A DNA stretch of 64,000 bases from Eucalyptus grandis (Eukaryota > Streptophyta > Magnoliopsida > Myrtales > Myrtaceae): positions 7,812,001-7,876,000 of the forward strand of contig NC_052616.1 in NCBI RefSeq assembly GCF_016545825.1, written 5' to 3'. The position numbers were made by a program, and so were the translations under genes. This document shows positions 46,613 to 59,411 of the stretch, piece after piece; the first letter of the stretch is position 1, and every line of letters begins with the position of its first letter. The notes below the pieces were generated by a model. The model had not been told where the DNA came from, did no database searches, and was given only the letters and a program-made list of their open reading frames with translations.

Positions 46613-47284
46613 TTACATGGCTTTGATGGCATCCCAAAGAAAATCTTTATCCTTGTCTAATTGTCTATAATCACCCATAAGGTCAAACATTAGCTTCAGA
46701 AACGTGTGCAGTATCGAAACTTGAGGTCCAAATCTCACATAGAAAGATCAAAGGATTTAGACTCTCTGAAACTGTGGTATCACTAGTCCATGTAGTAATT
46801 GTAGGATTGAGGGTCCGTTATCAGCTTCTCTCAAAAGGCTTGATCCTCTAAAAAGACCCAATAACTTCCGCGGCGAGACCTCACTTCATTGGCTGCAATC
46901 ATATAAATTACCTACAACAGCGCAACCTTAACTTACTAGAGATGCCAATTACCCCTAAACTAGGGGCCTTGTTGACCTTGTTCAAGTTCATCAATTTTTC
47001 AGTATGAAAATAGAAAGTGCACCAGCAGGAATCAAAAGAAGGCTAAGAAAACAAGAGTTTGAGTGTTTTGGAGGACGAGGTAAAGAAAGAAGAGTACCTC
47101 GGGGTGGAATCGAGCCACTGGAATCGAGCCATGGCGTCAAAGAAGGCCTGGCGAATCTGAGAGAGTCGGTGAGGAATTGAACGTCGAGCTTGCCCAGCAC
47201 GGAGATCGGCAACGTGTCGTAGTCAAGGTCGTCGTCTCGACCGGGCAGTCAGCTGCAGCGTTAGGAAGGATCGTCCTTGAGACT

Positions 47285-47290
<6 letters not shown>
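46613..47290 (-). pseudogene. Two exon-like segments of an unidentified gene (copy 2)
   Basis: Duplicate of 7682-8345. Splice-like borders are kept (donor GT after 47098, acceptor near 46734). The second segment is still open, reading HTFLKLMFDLMGDYR and DFLWDAIKAM, with changes L to M and M to K. No family recognised. Confidence 0.35.

Positions 47291-47324
<34 letters not shown>
47288..47324. repeat. (GA)n microsatellite
   Basis: About 18-19 GA repeats, a few longer than the sister repeat at 8356-8390. Confidence 0.9.
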
Positions 47325-47325
<1 letters not shown>

Positions 47326-47864
47326 AAGGCTGACGAAGAAAAAGAGTAAAAAGCAGAGAGTACAGATTGGCCTGGCAACAACCAACCTCGACCGCCGCTC
47401 GAAGCCCAGCCAACGACCCCCACACGCGCCGCGCTCGCCCCTCCCGCCACGCGCCTCCCTCGACTCGCTTTTCACCAGCACAGGCGGAGGCGGCGGCGGG
47501 CCAAGCGGGATGGGCTTGGGCCCGATGACCCCGGTCCCCCGCTTCTTGGAATTTAGGCCAGTCTCATTTTTGCTGACTGAGATATTCCAAGACCATTCGG
47601 TTTTACCTTTGGGCGACCAGAGAAGATCTAGAATAATAAAAAACAAGGCTATACTAGCCAGCTTCATTATCCACAACTTGCCTTTAGAACCATTCTCAAA
47701 AATTGGTTCACGACGACGCAAATCAATTTTTAAAAGGAGAGGATGGAAACTAGCACATTACTTAGTTTTCCTTGAATGTGACAAACTATGATTATATATC
47801 TATTATATTGAAAATTATGATAATGTATTTATATAAGCAGGTCATTCTTAATTATCCAATTAAA
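47325..47864. other. Intergenic, duplicate of 8391-8884
   Basis: It has a 194-codon open frame on the minus strand (47137-47721), but this runs through the GA repeat and a proline-rich GGC stretch and is broken in the sister copy. I do not call a gene. Confidence 0.4.
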
Positions 47865-49130
47865 ATTTTTCACATTACTATACGATCTATTATTATTAGA
47901 GATTTGGAATTGAGTAGTCTAACTTACATATCATATGCATCTAGGGCATTTGACATTTCATATGTGCAATTTATTTATCGTAAATATAAGTTTTATGTCA
48001 TCCTTACTAAGTGGATGATCGCTAATTCCCATAAAAGTAGTGTTACAAATTCATTCTATCGGAAAAATTAAGGAATAACGACATAGTGATTGCTCGAATG
48101 TTTTCCCATTTTATAGTTTGAGTATCTCAACTCTTTTTCTTTTTTTGTGCAATCAAGTATCTCAACTTTTCAAATGTGAGTTAGAGATGTCCCTTAAAAT
48201 CAAGGATGAAAAATACCAATGTGGACACTAATACCATTAAATAACCATTAATCATCAATATTGGCATCCAATGTAGACTTTGAGACGATTCCACATCAAT
48301 AGGTACATATTTGGATGACTGAAATGGCCCAAGTCAACACACACTCTCGATCCCCTTATCACTACATTAATAGAGGAGATGCCATATTTTTTGCTAACTA
48401 AATGAGCCATGTCACCAATTTTGCTTAATGTTTTCCAAGTAAACAAGTCACGCTAGTAAAATTACATGGCATGTGAATTTATTTTGATGAAGGCCTCACA
48501 TCGAGCCAAATTTAAAAGGTTGAGGTACTTGAATGAACATAAAATAATAGTTATATATTTGACTTTAAAATAGGCAGTAATTCCAGTATTTACCATCTTA
48601 TTATTTAAAAAATTTAAAGACCCGGATACAAAAAAGCTATGTGGACTATCCAAAGGATATATGAGAATACTTTTCTTTTTTCTTTTTTTTTGCCAAAGAC
48701 ATACGAAATTGCTTAGAACATGCATTTATCATCTTTTGAACTGCTAGCTTCATTGCTGTATAATTCTGTGGTTCGACCCTTTCGAATGATGACGAACATA
48801 ACCATTTTATTTTTAGGCTATTCTCGTCAATTATTTCACTGCTTGGTTAAAATTTGAGGAATATCCAGGGGTTGATTTTACCAACACACTTCCTTTTCTT
48901 TCGTTCATCAAAGTAGAATTCTGACCGCGTTTTTGACATGATTAGATCTAAATAAGTATTTTAAGTACCGTACGGCATTACAATTTATGGTAAATGAGAA
49001 GGGCGAGTAAAACACCTTTTCGATAATGACCTCTACTTGGGTAAAATAAAAATAGACATCGTTGAAGCGCTTTATCTTTCTCTCTCTCTCTCTTTTTTTT
49101 TGCCTTACAGAGTGAGACACTTGCTCAAAG
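47865..49130. repeat. LecRK 3'-flank module, copy 6 of 6
   Basis: Nearly identical to 8885-10167; directly downstream of the kinase pseudogene at 49131. Confidence 0.8.
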
Positions 49131-50252
49131 TCAAACGCATATAAGACGAGACTTGCGCGTCAAACTTGGCATCTTCGAGGGGCGTTTGGGAGGCTCTGCC
49201 TTCAGCTCCAAGACAGCCATAACCTCTTCAATCGAAGGCTGGGACCCAGCAATGGGACGAACGCACCACAGCCACACATGCATCAAGACCTCGCCGGTTA
49301 CCTGTCGACATCCTTGCCAAGCCTCTGGTCCGCCGCAAGCACAAGATTCCTGCGCCAGCTCCTGCACCCATAATGCATCCAAATTCATCGAACAAGACCT
49401 AGGCCTTGCTCTGTTGACTACGAGTCGAAAAATCTTCTTTCACGTACTATTGTCAAAAGGACCGCCTCAAAAATTTAGATGTCAGCTTCCTTACTTACCC
49501 TTACCCCTTTGATAGCTTTCCGAAGCCAAGTAAGCCGATGTTCCTTTCACTTGGGTTGTGTTTGGCCTTCTAGTGTGGTCAATTAGCCTGCCTAGCCAAA
49601 CTGAAATCTCCCAATTTGGCCACAAAGGATTTGATATCTTCATGAATCACGCATTGATGACATTAATTGTGCACGTAATGCAACACTGAGGCTAATCCTA
49701 TAGCGATGTTGTACCTCCTTTATCAAATCAATGAGGGCCTGCCTTTAAATAGATGATCCTCCGAACTGCCTCCTCCTCTGAATTCGTAAACCAGGACGAA
49801 TTTATTCACCTCTTGACAGTAGCCTACAAGTTGCACCAAGTTTCTATTCCAAAGTCAGCTCGATGACTTCACCTTGGATGTATACTGCTTTGTCCCTTGT
49901 CGCGAATCAGGGTTTATTGTCTTTACAGTGACCCGTGTGCGAGTGCGAGCGTCTTCAAGGTGCCATTTTCATACGAGATACCGAAACCTCCTCTTCCCAG
50001 AATCCTGTCATCTGCAAAGGAATCGGTCACGGTCGTCAACTTTTTATAGAATTTCTTGGGTCCACTCAGCTTTTCGAACTCATTGATTAATTTCACGCTA
50101 TAATCGCCTTCTTTTCCGCCTCTCCCGGTTTTCTGAGGAGCATTATTTCCCACTGGCATATCATTGCTCAGGTATGGAGGATGGGCGAATCTTGACCTAT
50201 CAAGTACCCAAGCAACAATTATCAATCCCACTCCTACGACACCACCCATGGC
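49131..50252 (-). pseudogene. LecRK pseudogene, TM + kinase part
   Basis: Seen: a transmembrane segment (MGGVVGVGLIIVAWVL, 50249-50200), juxtamembrane KLSGPKKF, and the glycine loop GRGGFGISYE near 50000. Broken kinase pieces follow, then a C-lobe end open at 49388-49131 (PSIEEVMAVLELKAEPP). Frameshifts and short losses around 49500-49950 destroy the catalytic loop, including a deletion at HRD..N (49620-49640). The last 360 bp are nearly identical to 10168-10510, the rest is not. Its lectin half lies at 50921-51452, separated by inserted sequence. Confidence 0.85.
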
Positions 50253-50259
50253 TATGGTT

Positions 50260-50890
50260 TATGTAGCACCGACACAGACATGCAACACGCGACACAACAT
50301 GACACAATACGACACGCCGACACGTTATTTTTTAAAAATAGAGAATTCCGACACGTTCCGACACGTTATATATTAAATATATTTTTATATATAAATACAT
50401 AAATAAATAATAATAAAAAGACTAAAAATATTAATTCAACATTTGTTAATATGATTTATTATTTTAATTTGTTACAATAATACATAAAATTTAGAGGGAA
50501 AAAAACATTGTTCAAAGAAAAATATTGAAATGGTATTTTTAAATTTATTTATTTATCATATATAGTATTTTTTATTACTTCTTTTATAGTAAAAGACTTT
50601 TACAAAAGCTAAAATAATTCTTTAAAAAAAAAACTGAAAAAAAAAAAAAAGAAAGGTGAAAAGAGGCAGGGTCGTTTCTCCACCCTTCTTGTCTTTTTTG
50701 ACCTTTTGACCTCCTTTTCTTCTTTTTATAATATGTCAGGTGGGCCCTAAAAAGACTGCGGACCCAGCGTACAACGGGTGGACCGGTTCGGTCCCAATTC
50801 TATCTTGAAACCACCTTAAAATTGAGAATAACTAAACAAACCGGTCCCGTTATGAACTGGTATAGAACTGGCCAAGTAAAGCCTGTTCGC
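50260..50890. mobile_element. Inserted repeat DNA splitting the LecRK pseudogene
   Basis: Seen: starts with many GACAC words (CCGACACAGACATGC, GACACGTTCCGACACG), then an AT-rich part, then a GGTTCGGTCCCAATTC stretch. This does not match any LecRK copy and replaces the C-terminal half of the lectin domain. The GACAC-rich and GGTTCGG-rich parts look like ends of two different elements. I see no complete inverted repeat or target duplication. Confidence 0.5.
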
Positions 50891-50920
50891 ATCTTCCCCA
50901 GATTGCTCACCCCCAGTTCT

Positions 50921-51452
50921 CTACTGAGAGTTGATGCGGAACGTGAATCTGTTAGCGAAATCCCCCGGATTCCCCAGGGCCTCATCACAAAAATGCACTT
51001 TCCAGGAGTACGTAGCTCCACCATTGAGGTCATTGAGGCTCCGGTTCGGGTGGCTTAGGCTGAAATTTAGGTATGGAGACAGTCCATAGGCATCCCCCCT
51101 GTATGTGTAAGGGCTTGAGCCTCTCAGAGCCGAAGGATGGGAAATTTAAAAATGTGTCGTCAAGGACTACAGCTGAAGCTGAAAAGGCTTTAAGCATACA
51201 GATCATCGAGACTAGTAGTTAGTACTAATGTGGACGCGGGTGCTCATGGCTGATCTTTATGTCTTCCACAGCTTTTGACATTGGTTCTTGATTTTTGCAG
51301 ATCTGGTCACAGCCTGCGAACTCAAAGCTCCATATGGAGCAGCTGGGCAGGTTAACATCTTCATTCTCACTGCTCGGCTTTGATAAAACTGGAAAACTGG
51401 TGTGTGCGCCAAGATCCGGGAGCCAAAGTGACAATCCCCGTTGAAAACACAA
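50921..51452 (-). pseudogene. LecRK pseudogene, lectin N-terminal part
   Basis: Seen: a leader and signal-like stretch (MICMLKAFSASA) with one frame change. The lectin start follows (YLNFSLSHPNRSLNDL, GGATYSWKVHFCDEAL, DFANRFTFRINSQ), ending at a stop (50921-50923). LWD of the family reads FCD here. This is the 5' half of the locus at 49131-50252. Confidence 0.8.
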
Positions 51453-52650
51453 ATAACCTCGACGAACGGCGCGTTGTTAAGAAAGACAGCAGAATGTGGT
51501 TGATGGCCGGCTGCAATGTCTGGTTCACTCTAGTGGGTGGTGGATTAAAAAATAATTAAGGGCATCATCACACGAAACCAAGTGGATTTATTTTTTGTCC
51601 CATGATTCCCCACTATCATAAATATAATGATGTCATACGCATGTACTTAGATTGGTAATATTATAATGAGTCGAGTCTTCCTATATCTTATTAATTGAAG
51701 CGAAAACTGGTAAATTATCATATAAGTTCTAAATATATTATACTTATATCAATTCATTTCTAAATTTCTTGATGAACACTGAAAACAAAGGGGATGTGCT
51801 TGCTAGGTGGAGCATGAGCATGCGATGACACCATAAGGACAGCTTACAACAATGACAATAGAACGCTGAAGAAGATGACAAAGAATAATGGCTGGCAAGA
51901 GAGAAGTGGACAGACCTGCAGTGCAGAGAACTGGTGACTCTAATCGACTGTTGTGGTGACGTGATAACTGTGAGATTAGACAATAGCAGGAGCCGGGCGA
52001 TCGTGGTGAGCCGCCGAGCAAGCAGTTGTCTTCATTGACAGTGTAGTTGTCTTGTTATTCCCACTCTCTATTGCTAGTCGCACTACGAGAGCCATGGCGG
52101 TCGCTTGACCAAGCGAAGGTTGTGCGACAATCGCAGCCCTGGTCACGTAAGCCAAGAGAATGACCACTTGATTCGAGGTGTCTACATCCATATAAAGCCT
52201 TGACATTTATTAAACAGAGCACAATATCTTACAAATGTCATCATTATCTTATTTGACCTTTTTCTGTTCCGACTAAAAAATTCAAATGACCAAATATAAC
52301 CTATAAAAATAAAATTGGTTTTTGAGTATTGGATTGGGGAGCACTAAATTATCTTGGTAATAATTTATTTTTTAGTTGATATATCTATTTTATTTCAAAT
52401 GTACAAAAATGTAAAATCAATTAGGTCTCAGGCTTCCGAATTTTAAGTGGGATGTATTTGAGATTCCCATTTGGAACCCAACTCGGATTGATGACAGGTT
52501 CGATCTCTAGATTGACTGGTTTTGAGTTTGAAATAGAGTCAAGCCTCGTAAATCCACCTCATTGCAATCTTAACAAAGATAAAATAGTAAAGATTGCACT
52601 CACTTTATGCTAGAGGGATATGAATAAGGTAGAAATGTATTTGAGCATAA
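51453..52650. other. LecRK 5' flank, then AT-rich intergenic
   Basis: 51535-51580 has the 5'-flank words shared with 1520-1600 and 12990-13010. From 51740 to 52206 there are short frames without recognisable proteins. No gene called. Confidence 0.45.
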
Positions 52651-53136
52651 TTGTCCAAAAAGTGCTAAAACTATTGTACGATGGCTAATTCAGTCATAAA
52701 CTTTTCAATTATTATAGTTTTGTCATAAACTTTTTAACGATTTATCAATATAGTTTATCCAGTCAATTTTGACTAAAAATTACTAACGTGAATGTTGGCC
52801 ATCCTATGTAGTATGGTTGATGCCAATAAAGACTTATTTACAATTTTTTTTAAAAAAATTTAAGAATGCCAATACCTTACAATTGAAAAAAGAAGAAGAA
52901 AAGAAAAGAAAAACAATAAAAAATTAAGAATTTAAAAAAAAAATACAAAAATTATTCATGTTAGTACCGATAGTGCTACGTAGGACGGCCGGCGTTCATG
53001 TTAGTCATTTTTGGCTAAAATTGATTGGAATGATTATATTGGCAAATCAACAAAATATTTAAGACTAAATTGGTACAAATGAAATGTTTATAATTAAATT
53101 GGCCGTTATATATTAGGTTTTGGAATTTTTGGACAA
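52651..53136. mobile_element. MITE with ~190-bp inverted repeats, 486 bp
   Basis: Seen: starts TTGTCCAAAAAGTGC and ends, in reverse, TTGTCCAAAAATTCC. The arms match further inside (AACATGAACGCCGGCCGTCC reversed against AACGTGAATGTTGGCCATCC). The interior is A-rich. No coding capacity. A one-ended relative is at 17940-18110. Confidence 0.75.
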
Positions 53137-53379
53137 TTTTCGAATCTATCGTATAAGTCCAAGTAGCAATGACAGAAAAAATCATTTCAAAGAGCAAGAT
53201 AAATATTTTATAACAACTAGTTTCAAAAGATATAAAATGAGATAAATCAATTTCATAAATAGCAGTTTACATGATTTTATGATGATTTCACGTAATATGC
53301 CTTGAAATGTTTCATCAATCTTATGAAATAGGACACATTATTGACAATGCGCGTGATCGAAATTACATGTCACAAATTG

Positions 53380-54010
53380 TTTACTTTGATAAGCTGTTGC
53401 ATTAATATGCAGGTGTACTGGCCATGATCATTAAGGTTTTCTGTTTAAGTAAGTGTAACTTAAAACTAAGTAACCTTTTGGAGGCAATATAATATGTTAG
53501 GAGCCGACAACTTTTTTGTGACCGGAAGAGTGAGTTATCCAGCGAATAGCAAACCATCACTCTCTAAAACGTGACGGAACGGTATTGCTCTCACATCTCT
53601 GCCGATAATTTTTATTAAAAGACCGTTGGATTTAGCTATATAACTTTTACGTAAGCGCTTACGCATTCGCATTCGCATTCGCAGGTCTATCCTCGGTTTT
53701 TTTTTTTTTTTTGTTTTTTAAGTCCAGTCGGAATAATATGTCCAAGAAAAGTGGGGCTAGTTGAGAGACCTGGGAATATACAAGGCTAGCAACTGACGAG
53801 GAGCTTCATGATGAATCGAGAATGCTTTTCTTCTTTAGTAAGCAAAAGAAAAGGAGGGATGAAAAAGGAGGAGGAGAACTCTACTGATCTTTTAGCAGAA
53901 CAAGCGAATCCGCATGATTTTCAAGGTCGAAGGCCCTATTCTTAAGGAAGCCTTGTTCTGCCTTTACCATTAGTTTAAACTTTATAATTCGATTTCCGCT
54001 CGTATGAATT
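53380..54010. repeat. 5' distal module of LecRK units, copy 3
   Basis: Diverged copy of 36822-37320. It has an in-place expansion of GCATTC (four copies at about 53665-53685) where the other copies have one, and a T run at 53698-53712. It keeps the empty site ACCATTAGTTTAAACTTTAT. It lies upstream of the pseudogene at 49131-51452. Confidence 0.7.
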
Positions 54011-55525
54011 TTATGGACATCTAATCTCATTCTCTACTATGCATTTCTCTTGGTATTTCGCACGAAAGGAGCAAAGAGAATGCAAAACACAGATCAAAAA
54101 CTCAAATTCTTATTTGTCCATGCTTGCTTGTCGTTGAAAAACTTTTTTGAGATCCTAGGTCTATGGCGGTTGGGGCGTTTCGATCAAATACTTTCCAATC
54201 AAACTCGTCCAAATCATTCCAAGGCTCGTCGGTCCGACCGGCCCGGGCTGGCCTATGAGTACGTCTATTTAGCTACCAAGCATTGTTTTAGGTCTATTGA
54301 CTGGTCAAGCAATGGCGACAAACGTCCTCTCTCTCTCTCTCTCTCTCTCCCCGCTTCTCGAGATTTGTGGACTTTTAGGCATTAAGATCCAATTAAATTA
54401 TTACCACATGCATTAATCAATCGTAGTACCCACTACCCACGTTACTCTATGACAGTGGCACTATTCTATTTCGCTTTCGCCATCAATTAGGGAATTTTCT
54501 CCATGGAATATATAAGAATAGAACAACCTGTCGACCATCCATTGCTAAAAGCAGCTTGTGCTGTGAATCAAAGATATTCTACTAGAGTCCAAATAGTTTG
54601 GTGCATACAAATTTTGATCTAAACCATCCATGTGACTTGATCTATAATGTTTTCTTTAGCTAATCTATAGTCACAAGCTAATTACTGTATAATTGTGGTT
54701 AAAAATAAGTTAGATTTCACGATAGTAATGCTACAAGAAAAGCTACTCATGATCGGTTATGTGGGAGTTGTTGAAAAGAAAACAAGTTGCTTCATTCCTG
54801 GAGGAAAAAAATTAAAAATTACTAGTGTGTGAAAATTATAAATATTACATTTTAACCAATTCACTTCGTGGAGAATTTCTGAGAGCTCTTATTCATTTTT
54901 AGCTAGAGGCAGAATACGGATTTTTTGAAATTTTAATAATAGGTCGTACAGTTAATAAAAGTAAAGCCCAATTAGATATGGGTCCTAATGGGACTGAAAT
55001 AGATGCACTTTCAACCCAAAGCCAACTTAGCTAAATTTACCCTAGCAAAACGAGATTGCTAGGAACTTTTTCCAGAGATTTATTCACATCGTAAATTGCC
55101 ACGATTGGGGCAGAGATTGCTCAGAACTTTCCCACATTAACTCATAAGCAATTTCACTGTTTATTCGTAGGCTTTGCTTCTAACTTTCCGGAAAATCGAT
55201 GTCCCGGTGAAGTAACTAGAGAAACCAATTACAGTTAAAATTTCACAGCCATGATTTGGAATATCAATTGTATACGACATGTTAAAAAAAGGAAAGTATA
55301 GCATCTCATGACAAAAGGAGAGAAATCATTTCACGAATACATACAATGAGGCAGGCAAACAGAACTCGAATGGGGAGGCAGGTACACTATAACGGCGACG
55401 TGAAGAGCTGGAAGGTTACACAAGCTATAAAAACTCAGTGGAGGGAGACCATATGGATATGCATAAAATCGAACAGCTAAGAGAATTGTATGAATCACTC
55501 TCGGGCAGTGAACCCAACCCACAAA
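54011..55525. other. Intergenic, no gene recognised
   Basis: Contains a (CT)n run at about 54328-54350 and otherwise AT-rich sequence. Nothing recognisable on either strand. Confidence 0.4.
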
Positions 55526-56240
55526 CTAGTAGAAGTCCTTTAGTTGCGTTGTCCCCGGAAGATTGCCAATACAGGATGGTATTTCTTGGTTTACATGTCC
55601 TTCATCTTCAACATCGGCCGATGGTAAATTCCTCGCTTCCATAACCTGCAGTTTGCCTGGACAAAGTTTCGCGACTGGTAAACTGATTTGGCTATGCAAT
55701 GCACACTGTGCAGATAGCAAAGTGTTTGGTCGGTCTCTGCTTGCTAAGCTTAGTGATGATCTTACTTGAGGTGCAATGTTAATTGTCAAAGTCTATCAAT
55801 ATTTGATAACCAGATGCGCTCATGACAGATGGTGGGATCCAACATTCGCGTACTGTGCCGATGTTCCATAATTTGGGGATTCGACATCCAGATTCTTCAG
55901 AGTGCATCAATTCAGGTATGTTGGGAATGACTGATTCCCGAAATACCAGATTCGACACTAAATCGAACCCCTAAATCAATGCGGAAGACGAAGCCCGGGA
56001 AAAAACACGTATCACCGATCGTAAAGCACACCACGGATTCGAGCGTACCTTGTTAGCCACAGATTAAGCACCAACGCCGACAAGAGGAAGAGAAACGGTC
56101 CTGTTCGATCCGATGAAGCCTTGAAGGGAAGGAAAGCGCGCCGTATGCTTACTGTTCTTCCTTTTTGGGAGAGAGAGAGTGAGGAGAGAAAAGACGTACG
56201 TTGAATTGCAAAACGTTGTCTTCTCTCTCTCTCTCCTCCC
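55526..56240 (-). CDS. Candidate gene, two exon-like segments, unidentified
   Basis: Tentative. On the minus strand a leader-like segment with CT-rich sequence (56240-56050) ends LWLTR at a strong splice donor (AACAAG then GTACGC, near 56048). After about 260 bp and an AG near 55795, a segment open to 55526 reads [17 protein letters not shown], then [19 protein letters not shown], then stops after TTQLKDFY. The second segment has a protein-like texture. I do not recognise the family and cannot prove the join. It could be a truncated gene or a pseudogene. Confidence 0.28.
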
Positions 56241-58090
56241 TTTATACCTTCCCCCTCCACGGGCCCTATTCCCGTGGGCCGGGCCTTTTGGGCCCAGCAT
56301 GGGCGGACGGGCCTTAAGCCCATCCCCAATTAAAACCATCAAGGTATTATATGTGTTCACAAAATGTTACCAGCCGACTTTTGATTGCTTTCACTTACAT
56401 TTCCGCACCATCGACAATGAAACGGTTCCAACACGCAAGAAGGGATCACTGCCTTGTAACTTGGATAGTTTCAAAGTCTCTTCTGGACAATATCCTCTTT
56501 CTCGCTTTTCAGACAATCACGTGCTTCCATTTTTTCAGATGGCATTATTGAGCTAGGCATGCCCAAACTGGCGTAATGTCGGATCCCTTGTTGTAGTTTC
56601 TTCAGTATTTTGAAGTTGCAAATGCCGAGGAAATCTAAAACAACTTTCCTTTTCCTTTTTTTTTTCCCATTTTGAACAGTTTTGGAATTTAGAGGATTCT
56701 GATCTCATTCGACATGTCAAAACTTCCCTCTTAAAGTCTTCAGACTCTAAAGGCTCTGAGATATCCAACCCTTTTGCTAGAGATAACAAAAGTACACAAC
56801 CGTTTGCTTTTGATCAAGCGATCTTCCGACACGGAATTGATTTCAGTAGAAGCAGAGGAAGGAATAACTTCACTCAATACCAGTTCGAAAGGACTTGAGC
56901 CCAACCAACAATTTGACGACTCGAGTCTTATCAGAGAACTAAATGGGGTAGCTTCTCAATTGCAAAGTTGGCAGGTCAAGAATGATGAGCTCAGTTACAG
57001 CATCCATCAATTCCACTGACTGTATTTCGCAACCCTTCTTATAAACTGGAACATCCATTTCAATTCCTCGTCTTGAGAAGTCCAAAGATCAATGGCTGGA
57101 AAACCTTCAACAATGCAGTCACGAAGAACTAAATCGGGTAGACCTTTGAGGTGACGATTTGACTAACAAACCATTCTTTCATCTATCTTGAAAACACCCA
57201 ATGAATTAAGATCGGGACTGCATTGTGAAGGGGGTGAACCAGAGTCAAGTTTGGTGGGTTGGAAAAAAATCACAGCAATAATGGCGGAGAGCAAAATATG
57301 TTCCACAGATACGCCTAGGAAGAAGATCTTGCTTGAAGCTCCTCGGCTACACGCAAGGAGTATGCTTGGCTTTTCCTGAGTTAATTGCGAGAGAGATTGG
57401 GATTTGCCAAGAAAGATGAGCTCGGTCCAGACCATACTCTATTTGAAAGTAGGCAAATGGAAAAGATAAACAAGCGGCATTCTATTCTCTACTTCGATCT
57501 TCTTATCAATAAAGAGAGTACATATAACTGATGCACCTTTAACATGGAAAAAGATGGTTCTATTGACACTCGCTAATTCAGTCAAATAGATATTATGGTA
57601 AAGGAGCTTCTCAGAGAAGGGTGGAAGAGTTGGAGTCGAGCAGGAGGTCAAATGAATTATTGGCAATCTCTAGAGGAAAACGCCAAGGAAGAACTGAGAG
57701 GACATCTGATAATTTAACTGTTGGTGTCAATGACAAGGACGTGCTGACTGGGATGAGGTGTCTTTGGAGGGAAGGAGTATTGCTTGAGATAATGAAGCTT
57801 TGAGCCATTCTAGTTTGAATTCTGACTCGGTTCAGTCGTCGACCTGCGATGGAATTCTTTCCATGACCATTAAATAAAGGTATGCGATCACGTTAAATTG
57901 CATCTTCGTTATGAATTTGACAGAAATTAGCTCAATCAACAAGTTAAGCTGGATTGGATTGTGATGTATTGTGTACTTCGATGTTTAGTCCGATAATACC
58001 AAGGTAATAAGACAGGTAGCAAAATAAATCATTATTTCACCAGTTAATATTTTCTAGGATTGTCTTGCAGTTGCAGAGATTAACAACAAC
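56241..58090. other. Intergenic, no gene recognised
   Basis: Several open frames of 60-125 codons overlap on both strands, with none dominant. Some plus-strand stretches (56850-57010, DSSLIRELNGVASQLQSW; 57080-57140, DQWLENLQQCSHEELNRV) look faintly like helical protein, but I cannot connect them. Confidence 0.35.
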
Positions 58091-58104
58091 AACAGTTAGG
58101 GGTG

Positions 58105-58943
58105 TGCACGGTCCGAGTGAGATGTGTGACATCCTGAATTTCGACCCCGTTTCGATAAAATGAAATGGGTATTTCGTTGATGTGCCTATAGTCCTTTTTC
58201 TCTGAGCTAATTACTTACGAGTTAATTAACTTATTAGGTGAAGCCATTAAGGGATGTATCCGCGGTAAAATTCCTAAAAGCTACTTAATTGATTGGATTA
58301 GACTAAAATCACATCTGATCGATTTTAACCACGGAATTGAATTCAGTTTCGGGAATTAAATATTCGAGCGTGTCATAATTCATTTTTAGGACCTCATCTC
58401 ATCGTCCGTCAAATATCGTTGAGTCCGAAATTTCGGAAAAGAAATTATCGGAGGAAAAATTGAAGACCGAAAGAAAATAAAAAGGAAAAGAGAAAGGGGA
58501 AATAATAAAAGTAATAAGAATAATGTTATTTTATTATTCTCTTTTTATTCTCTTTCTCTCTCTCCTTTTTCTCTCCTCTTTCCCCCATGTGATCTTTCCC
58601 CCTTTTTGACCGTTCACCCCTTTTCCCCCTTTTCCTTAGTCTGAAATTTTGAAAAAGAAATTATTAGAGGAAAAATTGAAGACCGGAAGAAAATAAAAAT
58701 AGAAAGAGAAAGGGGAAATAATAAAAGTAATAAGAATAATGTTATTATCTTATTATTTTATTATTCTCTTTTCTTCTCTTTCTCTCTCTCTCCTTTTCTC
58801 TCTCCTCTTTCCCCCACGTGATCTTTCCCCCTTTTGACGGTTCACCCGCTTTTCCCATTTTCCTTCTTTCTCTCTCTTTCTCTTTTCCCTCATGCGAATT
58901 CCCCCCCCCCCCCCCACCGACTACCTCTGCTGGTTCCAACTTT

Positions 58944-58982
<39 letters not shown>

Positions 58983-59367
58983 GGTTTCGGGAATCGAATA
59001 TTTGAGTGTGTCATAATTTATTTTTAGAACCGTCTCATTGTCCGTCAAATTATGAGTCCAAAATTTCGGAAAAGAAATTATCGGTGGAAAAATTGAAGAC
59101 GAAGAAAATAAAAAGAGAAAGAGAAAGGGAAAATAATAAAAGTAATAAGAATAATGTTATTATCTTATTATTTTATTATTCTCTTTTTCTTCTCAATAAT
59201 GTTATTATCTTATTATTTTATTATTCTCTTTTTCTTCTCAATAATGTTATTATCTTATTATTTTATTATTCTCTTTTTCTTCTCTTTCTCTCTCTCCTTT
59301 TCTCTCTCCTCTTTCCCCCACATGATTTGTCCCCCTTTTCCACTGTTCACCCCCTTTTCCCCTTTTT

Positions 59368-59411
<44 letters not shown>

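Noticed and set aside
47137..47791. About 200-codon frames on both strands
   Set aside because: They cross the GA microsatellite and a GGC-rich stretch and are broken in the duplicate at 8207-8869.
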